Source: Microbacterium bovistercoris
Lineage (GTDB): Bacteria > Actinomycetota > Actinomycetes > Actinomycetales > Microbacteriaceae
Reading direction: 5' to 3'
DNA: 59,896 bases
NCBI RefSeq assembly: GCF_003387575.1
Contig: NZ_QUAB01000017.1
Span: forward strand, 1-59,896
Part shown: positions 9,417 through 17,030 of the stretch, one piece after another
Layout: every line of letters starts with the position of its first letter
How positions within the stretch are numbered: position 1 is the stretch's first letter
Notes under the pieces: model-generated
Told to the model about the DNA's origin: nothing
What the model saw: only the letters and a program-made list of their open reading frames with translations
Databases searched by the model: none
Position numbers and translations under genes: made by a program

Positions 9417-9600
9417 GCGTTTTCGACCACGTGGTCGGTCCTGCATGCTCGCGACGCGATTGCGAAGCGTTTTCGACCGCGTGGTCGATTTCGCAGGTCC
9501 GCGGCGCGGCGTCGGTACCGGATGCGTTTTCGACCGCGTGGTCGGTTCTGCATGTCCGCGACGTGATTGCGATGCGTTTTCGACCGCGTGGTCGAAAACG
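9417..9600. repeat. palindromic repeat array, locus 1 (4 units)
   Basis: Four copies of TTTTCGACCRCGTGGTCG start within 9417-9437, 9467-9487, 9524-9544 and 9574-9594, at 50, 57 and 50 base spacing. Unit 1 has the perfect palindrome GACCACGTGGTC. Unit 4 continues into AAAACG so that the whole 26 bases become an inverted repeat. Spacers 1 and 3 resemble each other (CTGCATG, CGCGACG, GATTGCGA). It lies downstream of the glutaredoxin gene and upstream of the ALDH gene. The same element recurs at 20.3 and 24.1 kb. Confidence 0.9.
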
Positions 9601-9629
9601 GAGGTCGGGGTGATCGCTCCCGGGGGGCG

Positions 9630-9893
9630 TCAGATCAGCGAGAGCTCGCGCAGCTTCGACTCGACGTCGGCGTTCGACGGCTCGACGTGGTGCGAGGCAT
9701 CCGGGTACAGGACCACGGGGATGTTGGTGCGGCCCGAGATCTCCTTGGCGACGTCCGCAGCGGCCGGGTCTGCGACCAGGTCGACGTAGGTGTATTCGAT
9801 GCCCAGCTCGTCGAGCTGCTTCTTGGTGCGGATGCAGTCGCGGCACCAGTCGGCGCCGAACATGGTGATGCTGTCGGAAGCGGGAGTCGTCAT
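9630..9893 (-). CDS. glutaredoxin-like / mycoredoxin-family thiol oxidoreductase
   Basis: An 87-residue thioredoxin-fold protein with redox motif WCRDC near residue 16 and the cis-Pro segment TNIPVVLYPD. Size and motif fit actinobacterial mycoredoxin/glutaredoxin-like proteins, which reduce mixed disulfides with mycothiol or via thioredoxin; CRDC rather than CGYC is a variant. A TACGCT box (9900-9905, minus strand) 6 nt before the ATG suggests a leaderless mRNA. It diverges from the glycosyltransferase gene. Confidence 0.85.
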   Translation of the reverse strand: MTTPASDSITMFGADWCRDCIRTKKQLDELGIEYTYVDLVADPAAADVAKEISGRTNIPVVLYPDASHHVEPSNADVESKLRELSLI

Positions 9894-9961
9894 GTCTCCA
9901 GCGTAAGGCCGTGCGGCAGGGCGGGCGCTGGGAGAGGCGCGCCACAGGAAGGCGTGACACG

Positions 9962-11176
9962 ATGGATCATCGTATGGCCGCGCGAGTGGAGAGGACGCTG
10001 GTGGCTGAAGCCGTCACGGTGATCGTGCCGACGTTCAACGAGCGCGACAACGTCGCGGAGCTCGTCGAGCGCACCGCGCGCGCACTCGAAGGCCGAGACG
10101 CCGAGATCCTCTTCATCGACGACAGTTCAGACGGCACGATCGCCGAGGTCGAGCGGGTCGCGGCATCCGCGCGGATCCCGGTGCGCGGCATCCATCGCGA
10201 GCACAACACCGGTGGCCTCGGCGGCGCCGTCGTGCTCGGCCTGCAGCAGGCATCGCACGACGTCTGCATCGTGATGGACGGCGATCTGCAGCATCCGCCC
10301 GAACTGCTCCCCGAGCTCGTCGCGCGACACGAGAAGGGCGATGCCGATGTCGTGGCGGCCTCGCGGTACGTCGGCGGCGGCGACCACGGCGGCCTCGGAA
10401 CCGCCCTGCGGTTCGGCGTCTCGCGGGCGGCGACCTGGCTCACCAAGGCGATGTTCCCGCGCCGGCTGTGGCGCAGCACCGACCCGATGACCGGCTACTT
10501 CCTCGTCGACCGGCGGAGCCTCGACCTGGACGGCCTGCGCCCGCAGGGATTCAAGATCCTGCTCGAGATCCTCGTGCGCTCCGACGTGCGCATCGCCGAG
10601 GTGCCGATGTCGTTCGGCGAGCGGCGGCACGGCACGTCGAAGGCGTCGCTGCGGCAGGGTGCGACGTTCATCGCGCACCTCGCGCGGCTGCGGTTCGGCA
10701 AGATGAGCCTGTTCGCGCTGATCGGCCTGCTCGGCGCGGTCGCGAACATCGGCATCATGTGGGCGCTGACCCGGGCGGGGATGCCGTACGTCTGGGCGGC
10801 GATCATCGGCGCCGAGGCCACGATCATCGGCAACTTCCTGCTGCAGGAGCGGTTCGTGTTCGCCGATCTGAGGGCGGATGCGCGCGGGGTGTGGGCGCGG
10901 TTCGCGGCGTCCTTCGCGTTCAACAACGTCGAGGCGGCCGTGCGCATCCCGGTGATGGCGCTCATGGTCGAGAGCTGGCACATCTCCAGCGTGCTGGCGA
11001 CCGCGCTCTCGCTCGTGGTCGCGTTCTTCGCGCGGTTCCTGTTCCACGCGCTGGTCGTCTACGCGCCGCGCCGGCGCCGGGTGGATGCCAAGATCGTGGA
11101 GCCGTCGACGGACACCGCCGGCCAGAGGATCATCCGCGCCATCGACGCCGAGGTCATGCGGCCCGGCGAGCTGTAG
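9962..11176 (+). CDS. GT2 glycosyltransferase (polyprenyl-phosphate type) fused to GtrA domain
   Basis: A 404-residue two-domain membrane protein. Residues about 13-235 are a family 2 glycosyltransferase: VIVPTFNERDNV, LFIDDSSDGT and DGDLQHPPE (metal-binding DxD) and the acceptor-loop GERRHGTSKASL, like dolichol-phosphate mannosyltransferase. Residues about 245-375 hold four hydrophobic helices of the GtrA/DPMS type. It probably loads a sugar onto a polyprenyl phosphate and flips or presents it for cell-wall glycan or protein glycosylation. ATG 9962 is chosen for its AGGAAGG site; GTG 10001 after GGAGAGGA is an alternative. Confidence 0.88.
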   Translation: MDHRMAARVERTLVAEAVTVIVPTFNERDNVAELVERTARALEGRDAEILFIDDSSDGTIAEVERVAASARIPVRGIHREHNTGGLGGAVVLGLQQASHDVCIVMDGDLQHPPELLPELVARHEKGDADVVAASRYVGGGDHGGLGTALRFGVSRAATWLTKAMFPRRLWRSTDPMTGYFLVDRRSLDLDGLRPQGFKILLEILVRSDVRIAEVPMSFGERRHGTSKASLRQGATFIAHLARLRFGKMSLFALIGLLGAVANIGIMWALTRAGMPYVWAAIIGAEATIIGNFLLQERFVFADLRADARGVWARFAASFAFNNVEAAVRIPVMALMVESWHISSVLATALSLVVAFFARFLFHALVVYAPRRRRVDAKIVEPSTDTAGQRIIRAIDAEVMRPGEL

Positions 11177-11209
11177 TCCCGGACGGTGCGCGCCGGGGCC
11201 GCGTGCCGC

Positions 11210-11215
11210 TACTCT
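11210..11215 (+). promoter_or_regulatory. -10 box of leaderless LtrA gene
   Basis: TACTCT sits 6 nt before the GTG start at 11222 and there is no ribosome binding site, the usual actinobacterial leaderless layout. Confidence 0.5.
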
Positions 11216-11221
11216 GTCGCC

Positions 11222-12382
11222 GTGAGCGACACCACGACGACCCGGTTGCGGCTGAGCAGGATGCTGCCGCGAGACCCCTCTCAGCCGCACCGTGCAGCCA
11301 GCTCGCTGGAACTGTTCTTCGACCTCGTGTTCGTGGTCGCGGTGAGCATCGCGTCGGCGCAGCTGCATCATGCTCTGTTCGAAGGGCATCTGCTGGACGG
11401 CATCGTCAGCTATCTCATGGTCTTCTTCGCGATCTGGTGGGCGTGGATGAACTTCACCTGGTTCGCGACGTCGTTCGACACCGACGACTGGCTGTACCGG
11501 GTGCTGACCATCGTGCAGATGAGCGGCGTGCTCGTGCTCGCCGCCGGAATCCCGCGTGCCTTCAGCGAGCACTCCTTTCTGCTGCTGGTCATCGGCTACA
11601 TCGTGATGCGCGTCGCGATGGTCGCGCAGTGGCTGCGCGCCGCGCGTTCCGCTGCGGAATACCGGCGCACTGCGCTCTTCTACGCCGGGGGCATCGCCGT
11701 CGTCCAGGTGCTGTGGGTGCTGTTCCTGTTCGTGCCGTCCGCGTGGCGGGTCGGCGTGTTCGTCGTACTGGTGGCGCTCGAGCTGGCCGTGCCGCTGCTC
11801 GCGGAGTCGCAGAACACGACACCGTGGCATCCGCACCACATCACCGAGCGGTACTCGCTGTTCACGCTGATCGTGCTGGGCGAGACGATCCTCGCCTCGG
11901 CGAACGCGGTGATCGGTGCGCTCGACGAGGTGGAGTCTCTGGTGCCGCTGATCTCGATCGCCGTGCTCACGCTGATCTCGGCGGCGTCGATGTGGTGGAT
12001 CTACTTCTGGCCGCCGCACCACAGGGCCATCACGACGATGCGCAGCTCGTTCAACTACGGATATGCGCACTACTTCGTGCTGGCCGCGGCTGCCGCGTTC
12101 TCGGTCGGGATCGAGCTGCAGATCGACCTGCTCACGGGCGAGGGGCACGTCGACCCTCTCATCGCATCGTTCGCCGTGGCGATCCCGATCGCCGTCTTCC
12201 TGCTGGCGATCTGGTGGGTCGCGATCCGGGCGAACGCCGACCGCGTGGTGAACCTCGTCGTGCCGGGCGGAGCCGTGCTGGTGCTGATCGACGCCATGCT
12301 GCCGCTTCCTGTCGCCCTGACGACGGTGATCCTCGTCGCCGTGGTCGTCGTGCTGGTGCTCCGGCGGCCCGTGCGGCACTGA
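11222..12382 (+). CDS. low temperature requirement protein A (LtrA) family membrane protein
   Basis: A 386-residue integral membrane protein with about twelve hydrophobic segments. It shows family landmarks SSLELFFDLVFVVAV near the N-terminus, WWAWMNFTWFATSFDTDDW, and the central HPHHITERYSLFTLIVLGE block containing conserved His and Glu. LtrA was named from Listeria growth in the cold; its biochemical role is not established. GTG 11222 is chosen because of the leaderless -10 box. The gene stands alone between the glycosyltransferase and the convergent TetR gene. Confidence 0.88.
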   Translation: MSDTTTTRLRLSRMLPRDPSQPHRAASSLELFFDLVFVVAVSIASAQLHHALFEGHLLDGIVSYLMVFFAIWWAWMNFTWFATSFDTDDWLYRVLTIVQMSGVLVLAAGIPRAFSEHSFLLLVIGYIVMRVAMVAQWLRAARSAAEYRRTALFYAGGIAVVQVLWVLFLFVPSAWRVGVFVVLVALELAVPLLAESQNTTPWHPHHITERYSLFTLIVLGETILASANAVIGALDEVESLVPLISIAVLTLISAASMWWIYFWPPHHRAITTMRSSFNYGYAHYFVLAAAAAFSVGIELQIDLLTGEGHVDPLIASFAVAIPIAVFLLAIWWVAIRANADRVVNLVVPGGAVLVLIDAMLPLPVALTTVILVAVVVVLVLRRPVRH

Positions 12383-12406
12383 GACCGCTCCGCCCGAAAC
12401 CGGGGG

Positions 12407-13012
12407 TCAGGCGGCGCCGAGCACGCCGGCGACGGCGGCGTGCAGCATGGAGCCGCGGGTCTGTGAGTCGCCCCAGCGCACCAGGCTCTGCGCGTTCAGC
12501 CCGTCGACCATGCCCAGGATCTGCCAGGCGGCGGCCGTCGCATCCGGCGTGCGGAACTCACCGGAGTCGACGCCGCGCTGGATCACCGAACGGATGAGGT
12601 CGCGCCAGCCGTCCATCTCGGCGCGCACCGCCTGCGCGAGCGGCTCGTTGCGCAGGCCGTGCGCCCACGCCTCGACCCAGATCAGGGTGACGTCGTCGCG
12701 GGAGGCGTCGATCATGGTGTCGAGCAGCACGTCCATGCTCGCCGCGGCGCTGTCGGGAACGGCGACGAGCGCGGCCACCTCGCGGCGCTCGTCGGCGACG
12801 ATCCGCTGGAAGACGTCGGCGACGAGTCGGTCCATGCCGTCGGAGTAGTGCGCGACGAGTGCGGGGGTGACCCCGGCGCGGGTGGCCACGGCGCGCAGGG
12901 TGACGGCGCTGATCCCGGACTCGAGAGCGAGGGCGCGTGCGGCGGCCGCGATCTCTGCGGCGCGCTCCTGCGGAGCCTTGCGTCGGGCGCGAGGGCGTTC
13001 GGCGGTTGACAT
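12407..13012 (-). CDS. TetR-family transcriptional repressor
   Basis: A 201-residue regulator: the N-terminal helix-turn-helix reads ALESGISAVTLRAVATRAGVT followed by PALVAHYSDGMDRLV, and the C-terminal half is an all-helical ligand domain resembling BetI-type TetR_C. It is divergent from the deiminase/amidase operon, and an 8-bp inverted repeat (13045-13064) lies between them over the expected -35 of tetR. It therefore probably represses both itself and the operon, with a substrate or intermediate of the pathway as inducer. The minus-strand TAGGCT box at 13022-13027 is its likely -10. Confidence 0.9.
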   Translation of the reverse strand: MSTAERPRARRKAPQERAAEIAAAARALALESGISAVTLRAVATRAGVTPALVAHYSDGMDRLVADVFQRIVADERREVAALVAVPDSAAASMDVLLDTMIDASRDDVTLIWVEAWAHGLRNEPLAQAVRAEMDGWRDLIRSVIQRGVDSGEFRTPDATAAAWQILGMVDGLNAQSLVRWGDSQTRGSMLHAAVAGVLGAA

Positions 13013-13044
13013 GATGCGGTCAGCCTACTACTGTCGTCCCCAGT

Positions 13045-13064
13045 TATTGATCGCATGATCAATA
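13045..13064. promoter_or_regulatory. TetR operator palindrome
   Basis: TATTGATC, a GCAT spacer, then GATCAATA form a perfect 8-bp inverted repeat between divergent tetR and the catabolic operon. Its AT-rich arms stand out in GC-rich DNA. It covers the -35 zone of tetR and the leader or promoter zone of the operon, 17 bases before the first start codon. Confidence 0.8.
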
Positions 13065-13080
13065 CGTCGAGGAGGACAGC

Positions 13081-14196
13081 ATGGGATGGCGGATGCCGCA
13101 TGAGGGCGACCCGCACGAGCGCACCTGGATGGCGTTCCCGAGCGCCGGCGTGACCCTGGGTGAGGGCACCGCGCACCAGGAGAGCGGCTACCGCGCCTGG
13201 GCCGACACCGCCCTCGCCGTCGCCGAGTTCGAGCCGGTCACGATGCTCGTCGACCCGACCGAGACTGACCGCGCTCGCCGCATGCTCGGCAGCGCCGTCG
13301 AGATCGTCGAGGCCCCCGTGGACGAGTTCTGGCTGCGCGACTCCGGACCCACCTTCGTCGTCGACGACGAGCGGCCGGGCGTGATCGGCGCCGTCGACTG
13401 GATCTTCAACGGCTGGGGTGCACCGGCCTGGGCGGAGTGGCAGAAGGCCGCGCAGCACGCCCGCATCGTCGCCGGACAGGTCGGCGCCGAGCTGGTCTCC
13501 AGCCTGCTGGTGAACGAGGGCGGCGGGATCCACGTCGACGGCGAGGGCACCGTGCTCGCAACCGAGACGGTGCAGCTCGACCCGAACCGCAACCCGCTCG
13601 CCGACAGGTCGCGCGTCGAGGCCGAGTTCGCCCGCACGATCGGTGCCCAGAAGGTCGTCTGGCTGCCGCGCGGCCTGACCGCCGACTACGAAGAGCTCGG
13701 CACCAACGGTCACGTCGACATCGTCGCCACCATCCCCTCGCCCGGCCGCCTGCTGCTGCACTCCCAGCAGGACGCCGGCCATCCCGACCACGCCGTGACC
13801 CGCGAGCTGCGCGAGCACCTCGCCCGGCAGACGGATGCCGCCGGCCGCTCCTTCGAGATCATCGACCTGCCCGCGCCGGCCGCGCTCCGCGCGGGCGGCG
13901 AGTTCGTCGACTACAGCTACGTCAATCACCTCGTCGTCAACGGCGGGGTCATCGCCTGCGGCTTCGGCGAACCCGAAGCGGATGCCCGGGCGCGAGGCAT
14001 CCTCGAAGACGCCTACCCCGGACGCCGCGTCGTGACCGTCGACGCCCGTCCGATCTTCGCCCGCGGCGGCGGCATCCACTGCATCACCCAGCAGCAGCCG
14101 GCGGTGCCGAGCCACTCCCGGTTCCTGAGCGCCCTTCGTCTCGCTCCGCTCGCTCAGGACCCGCTGACTCCGGCCAAGGGCGGGCCCCATGTTTGA
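13081..14196 (+). CDS. agmatine deiminase / peptidyl-arginine deiminase family protein
   Basis: The 371-residue enzyme has the family's landmarks: WMAFPS, LVDPTETDRA, FWLRDSGPTFV, NEGGGIHVDGEG, the GHVDIVA histidine block and the catalytic Cys in GGGIHCITQQQPA at about residue 335. It would hydrolyse a guanidino group, agmatine-like, to a ureido product plus ammonia. After the normal end the frame runs through a REP-like palindrome, adding about 20 residues (LSALRLAPLAQDPLT). A GAGGAGG site precedes ATG 13081. It is first in a five-gene operon under the TetR operator; the true substrate may not be agmatine. Confidence 0.85.
   Translation: MGWRMPHEGDPHERTWMAFPSAGVTLGEGTAHQESGYRAWADTALAVAEFEPVTMLVDPTETDRARRMLGSAVEIVEAPVDEFWLRDSGPTFVVDDERPGVIGAVDWIFNGWGAPAWAEWQKAAQHARIVAGQVGAELVSSLLVNEGGGIHVDGEGTVLATETVQLDPNRNPLADRSRVEAEFARTIGAQKVVWLPRGLTADYEELGTNGHVDIVATIPSPGRLLLHSQQDAGHPDHAVTRELREHLARQTDAAGRSFEIIDLPAPAALRAGGEFVDYSYVNHLVVNGGVIACGFGEPEADARARGILEDAYPGRRVVTVDARPIFARGGGIHCITQQQPAVPSHSRFLSALRLAPLAQDPLTPAKGGPHV
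14132..14162. repeat. REP-like palindrome inside deiminase 3' end
   Basis: CCCTTCGTCTCGCTCCGCTC followed by GCTCAGGACCC is a copy of the repeat at 7454 and 58244. Here it is translated in frame as the extra C-terminal residues of the deiminase, ending just before the next gene's overlapping start. Confidence 0.75.
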
Positions 14197-15910
14197 CGTC
14201 GTCGAGGCATCCATCGCCGAGCTCCGCGCCGCCCTCGAGCGTGGCAGCGTCACCGCCGTCGACCTCGTCGACGCCTACCTCGCACGCATCGACGCCTTCG
14301 ACGGACCCGGCACCGAGACTGCTCTCAACGCGGTCGTCGTGCGCAACCCCGAGGCGCGCGCCGAAGCCGCGGCCTCCGACGCCCGTCGCGCCGCCGGCGA
14401 GACCCGGGGGCCACTGGACGGCATCCCGTACACGGCGAAGGACAGCTACCTCGTCGCCGGCCTCACCGCGGCATCCGGATCCCCGGCCTTCGCCGACCTC
14501 GTCGCGCAGCGCGACGCGTTCACGATCGAGCGGCTGCGCGCCGCCGGCGCGATCTGCCTGGGCCTGACGAACATGCCCCCGATGGCCAACGGCGGCATGC
14601 AGCGCGGCGTGTACGGCCGCGCCGAGAGCCCCTACAACGCGGACTGGCTGACCAGCGCCTTCGGATCCGGTTCGTCGAACGGCTCGGGCACCGCGACGGC
14701 GGCGAGCTTCGCCGCCTTCGGCCTCGGCGAGGAGACCTGGTCGAGCGGGCGGGCGCCGGCGTCGAACAACGCCCTCTGCGCGTACACGCCCTCGCGCGGC
14801 GTCATCTCGGTGCGCGGCAACTGGCCGCTCGTTCCGACGATGGACGTGGTCGTGCCGCACACCCGCAGCATGGCCGACCTGTTCGAGGTGCTCGACGTCA
14901 TCGTCGCCGACGACGTCGACGTGCGGGGAGACTTCTGGCGAGCGCAGCCGTGGGTGCGCATTCCCGCCGCATCCGAGGTTCGGCCCGAGTCGTACCCGGC
15001 ATTGGCGGACGGCAGCGGACCTCTACGGGGACGCCGTCTCGGCGTGCCGAGGATGTACATCAACGCCGATCCGGATGCCGGCACCGGCACGACCATCGGC
15101 GGTCCCACGGGCGAGCGCATCGAGACCCGGGCATCCGTCATCGCCCTCTGGGAGCAGGCCCGCCGCGACCTCGAAGCCGCGGGCGCCGAGGTCGTCGAGG
15201 TCGACTTCCCCGTGGTGACGAACTACGAGGGCGACCGCGCCGGCGCTCCGACCCTGAAGACCAGGGGCCTGATCAGCGAGCGGTTCCTGCGCTCCGAGAT
15301 CGAGGATCTCTCGGCCTGGGCCTGGGACGACTTCCTGCGCGCGAACGGCGACCCGGCGCTGGACCGGCTCGAACTCGTCGACGGCGCCCGCATCTTCCCG
15401 CAGCCGGAGGGTTCACTGCCCGACCGCTACACCGGCTTCGACGACGACATCGCCGAGTACCCGGCGTTCGTGCGCGAGCGCCCGCACGCCGCGTTCACCG
15501 ACATCCCGTTCCTCGAAGAGGGGGTGCGCGGACTGGAGGAGACCCGGCGGCTCGATCTCGGGGAATGGATGGACGGCCTCGGCCTCGACGCCGTGATCTT
15601 CCCGGCGGTCGCCGACATCGGCCCCGCCGACATGGACGTGAACCCGGCATCCGCCGACGCCGGATGGCGCAACGGCGTGTGGGTCGCGAACGGCAACCTC
15701 GCCATCCGCCATCTCGGCATTCCCACGGTCACCGTGCCGATGGGCACGCTGGCCGACATCCGGATGCCGGTGGGTCTGACCTTCGCCGGACGCGGGTGGG
15801 ACGACACCGCGCTGCTGCGCCTCGCCGCGGCGTTCGAGGCCACCGGCGCGCGCCGGACCGCACCGCCGCGCACTCCGGCGCTCCCGCACGACGGAGAGGA
15901 ACTCTCATGA
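14189..15910 (+). CDS. amidase (amidase signature family)
   Basis: A 573-residue amidase-signature hydrolase. The Ser-cisSer-Lys triad can be placed: Lys in GIPYTAKDSY, the Gly-Ser-rich FGSGSSNGSGTATAAS loop with cis-Ser, and the nucleophile region EETWSSGRAPASNN. It would release ammonia from an amide, perhaps the ureido or amide product of the upstream deiminase. It overlaps the deiminase end by 8 bases and the next gene by 4, so translation is coupled. It is longer than GatA-type amidases, in line with catabolic amidases. Confidence 0.88.
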   Translation: MFDVVEASIAELRAALERGSVTAVDLVDAYLARIDAFDGPGTETALNAVVVRNPEARAEAAASDARRAAGETRGPLDGIPYTAKDSYLVAGLTAASGSPAFADLVAQRDAFTIERLRAAGAICLGLTNMPPMANGGMQRGVYGRAESPYNADWLTSAFGSGSSNGSGTATAASFAAFGLGEETWSSGRAPASNNALCAYTPSRGVISVRGNWPLVPTMDVVVPHTRSMADLFEVLDVIVADDVDVRGDFWRAQPWVRIPAASEVRPESYPALADGSGPLRGRRLGVPRMYINADPDAGTGTTIGGPTGERIETRASVIALWEQARRDLEAAGAEVVEVDFPVVTNYEGDRAGAPTLKTRGLISERFLRSEIEDLSAWAWDDFLRANGDPALDRLELVDGARIFPQPEGSLPDRYTGFDDDIAEYPAFVRERPHAAFTDIPFLEEGVRGLEETRRLDLGEWMDGLGLDAVIFPAVADIGPADMDVNPASADAGWRNGVWVANGNLAIRHLGIPTVTVPMGTLADIRMPVGLTFAGRGWDDTALLRLAAAFEATGARRTAPPRTPALPHDGEELS

Positions 15911-17010
15911 CAGCGCCATTCCCCCGCCCCGATCAGCGCCTGCAGATCACCGTCGCCGACGCCGATCCCTTCGCGCGCGGAGCCGAGCGCGGCCGTCAGC
16001 TGCGCGAGACCCTGCCCGGCACCATCGACGCCTACGACCGGCTGTTCCGCCTCGGCGGCATCGACGAGAACGTCGTCCGTGAGGACGCCGAGCGGCTGCT
16101 CGACGCGATCGGCGCCCACCGCCCGGCGCTGCGCGCCCAGATCGAGGGCATCGCCGCCGGCGCGGATGCCGAACTCTGGCGCATCGCGGCGCTGAACGGC
16201 CGCACCGAGATCCTGTCCCGCAGCGTCGCCGTGCCGCCGGGGGAGTGCTCGACCATCGTGCGCTCCATCCGCGACGCCGAAGGCCACGTGCACACCATGG
16301 GAGTGCAGACCTGGGACTGGCACATGGAGATCGCGCCGTACTGGCACACGATCGTCTCCCGCGGCGGCGCCCACGACTACGCCGGGCTCACCGAGTGCGG
16401 CATCCTCGGCAAGATCGGAGTGAACAGCGCCGGCGTCGCGCTGCACTTCAACATCCTCGGACATCGGGCCGACCGGCCCGAGGGCATCCCGATGCACGTG
16501 CTCGCCGCCCTCGTGCTCGAGGAGGCGACCAGCGCCGCGCACGCCGTCGAGCTGGTGCGCGAGGCGCCGGTCACGAGCTCGGGATCCTTCGCGCTCTTCG
16601 ACGAGCAGGGCGAGGCCGTGCTGCTCGACATCAGCCCGGAGGGTGTGTTCGAGGCGCCCGCGATCACCGAGGGCACCTGGCTGCGCACGAACCACTTCCT
16701 CACCGCGGAGCCGGCCGCCGATGAGAAGACGTGGCTGTACCAGCCCGATTCCGGTCAGCGCTGGGACTTCCTGCGCGACCGGCTCACGCAGGGAGCCGCC
16801 CCGGCGGACGCCGAGCAGCTGCGCGCCGCACTCGTGACCGGCGACGGCGAGCCGCCGGTGACCTGCGTGCCCGACCTGGCGCTGCCGATGGGACAGCGCT
16901 GGGCCAGCCTCGCGACCGTCGTGCTCGACCCCGCCGGCCGTCGCGCCGACGTGCTCGACGGCACTCCGGCCGAGAACACCACCCGCCCGCATCTCGCGCT
17001 CGCACTCTGA
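15907..17010 (+). CDS. C45 family autoproteolytic acyltransferase/hydrolase
   Basis: A 367-residue Ntn-hydrolase of the C45 family (acyl-CoA:6-aminopenicillanate acyltransferase-like). The expected processing site is GECSTIV at about residue 113, where Cys would become the N-terminal nucleophile after self-cleavage; QTWDWHMEIAPYWHTI, LTECGILGKIGVNSAGV and NHFLTAE follow as in the family. No signal peptide is seen. ATG 15907 overlaps the amidase stop (ATGA). In this operon it more likely cleaves or transfers an N-acyl group than makes an antibiotic. Confidence 0.82.
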   Translation: MTAPFPRPDQRLQITVADADPFARGAERGRQLRETLPGTIDAYDRLFRLGGIDENVVREDAERLLDAIGAHRPALRAQIEGIAAGADAELWRIAALNGRTEILSRSVAVPPGECSTIVRSIRDAEGHVHTMGVQTWDWHMEIAPYWHTIVSRGGAHDYAGLTECGILGKIGVNSAGVALHFNILGHRADRPEGIPMHVLAALVLEEATSAAHAVELVREAPVTSSGSFALFDEQGEAVLLDISPEGVFEAPAITEGTWLRTNHFLTAEPAADEKTWLYQPDSGQRWDFLRDRLTQGAAPADAEQLRAALVTGDGEPPVTCVPDLALPMGQRWASLATVVLDPAGRRADVLDGTPAENTTRPHLALAL

Positions 17011-17030
17011 CCCGATCGAAGGGGATCGCC

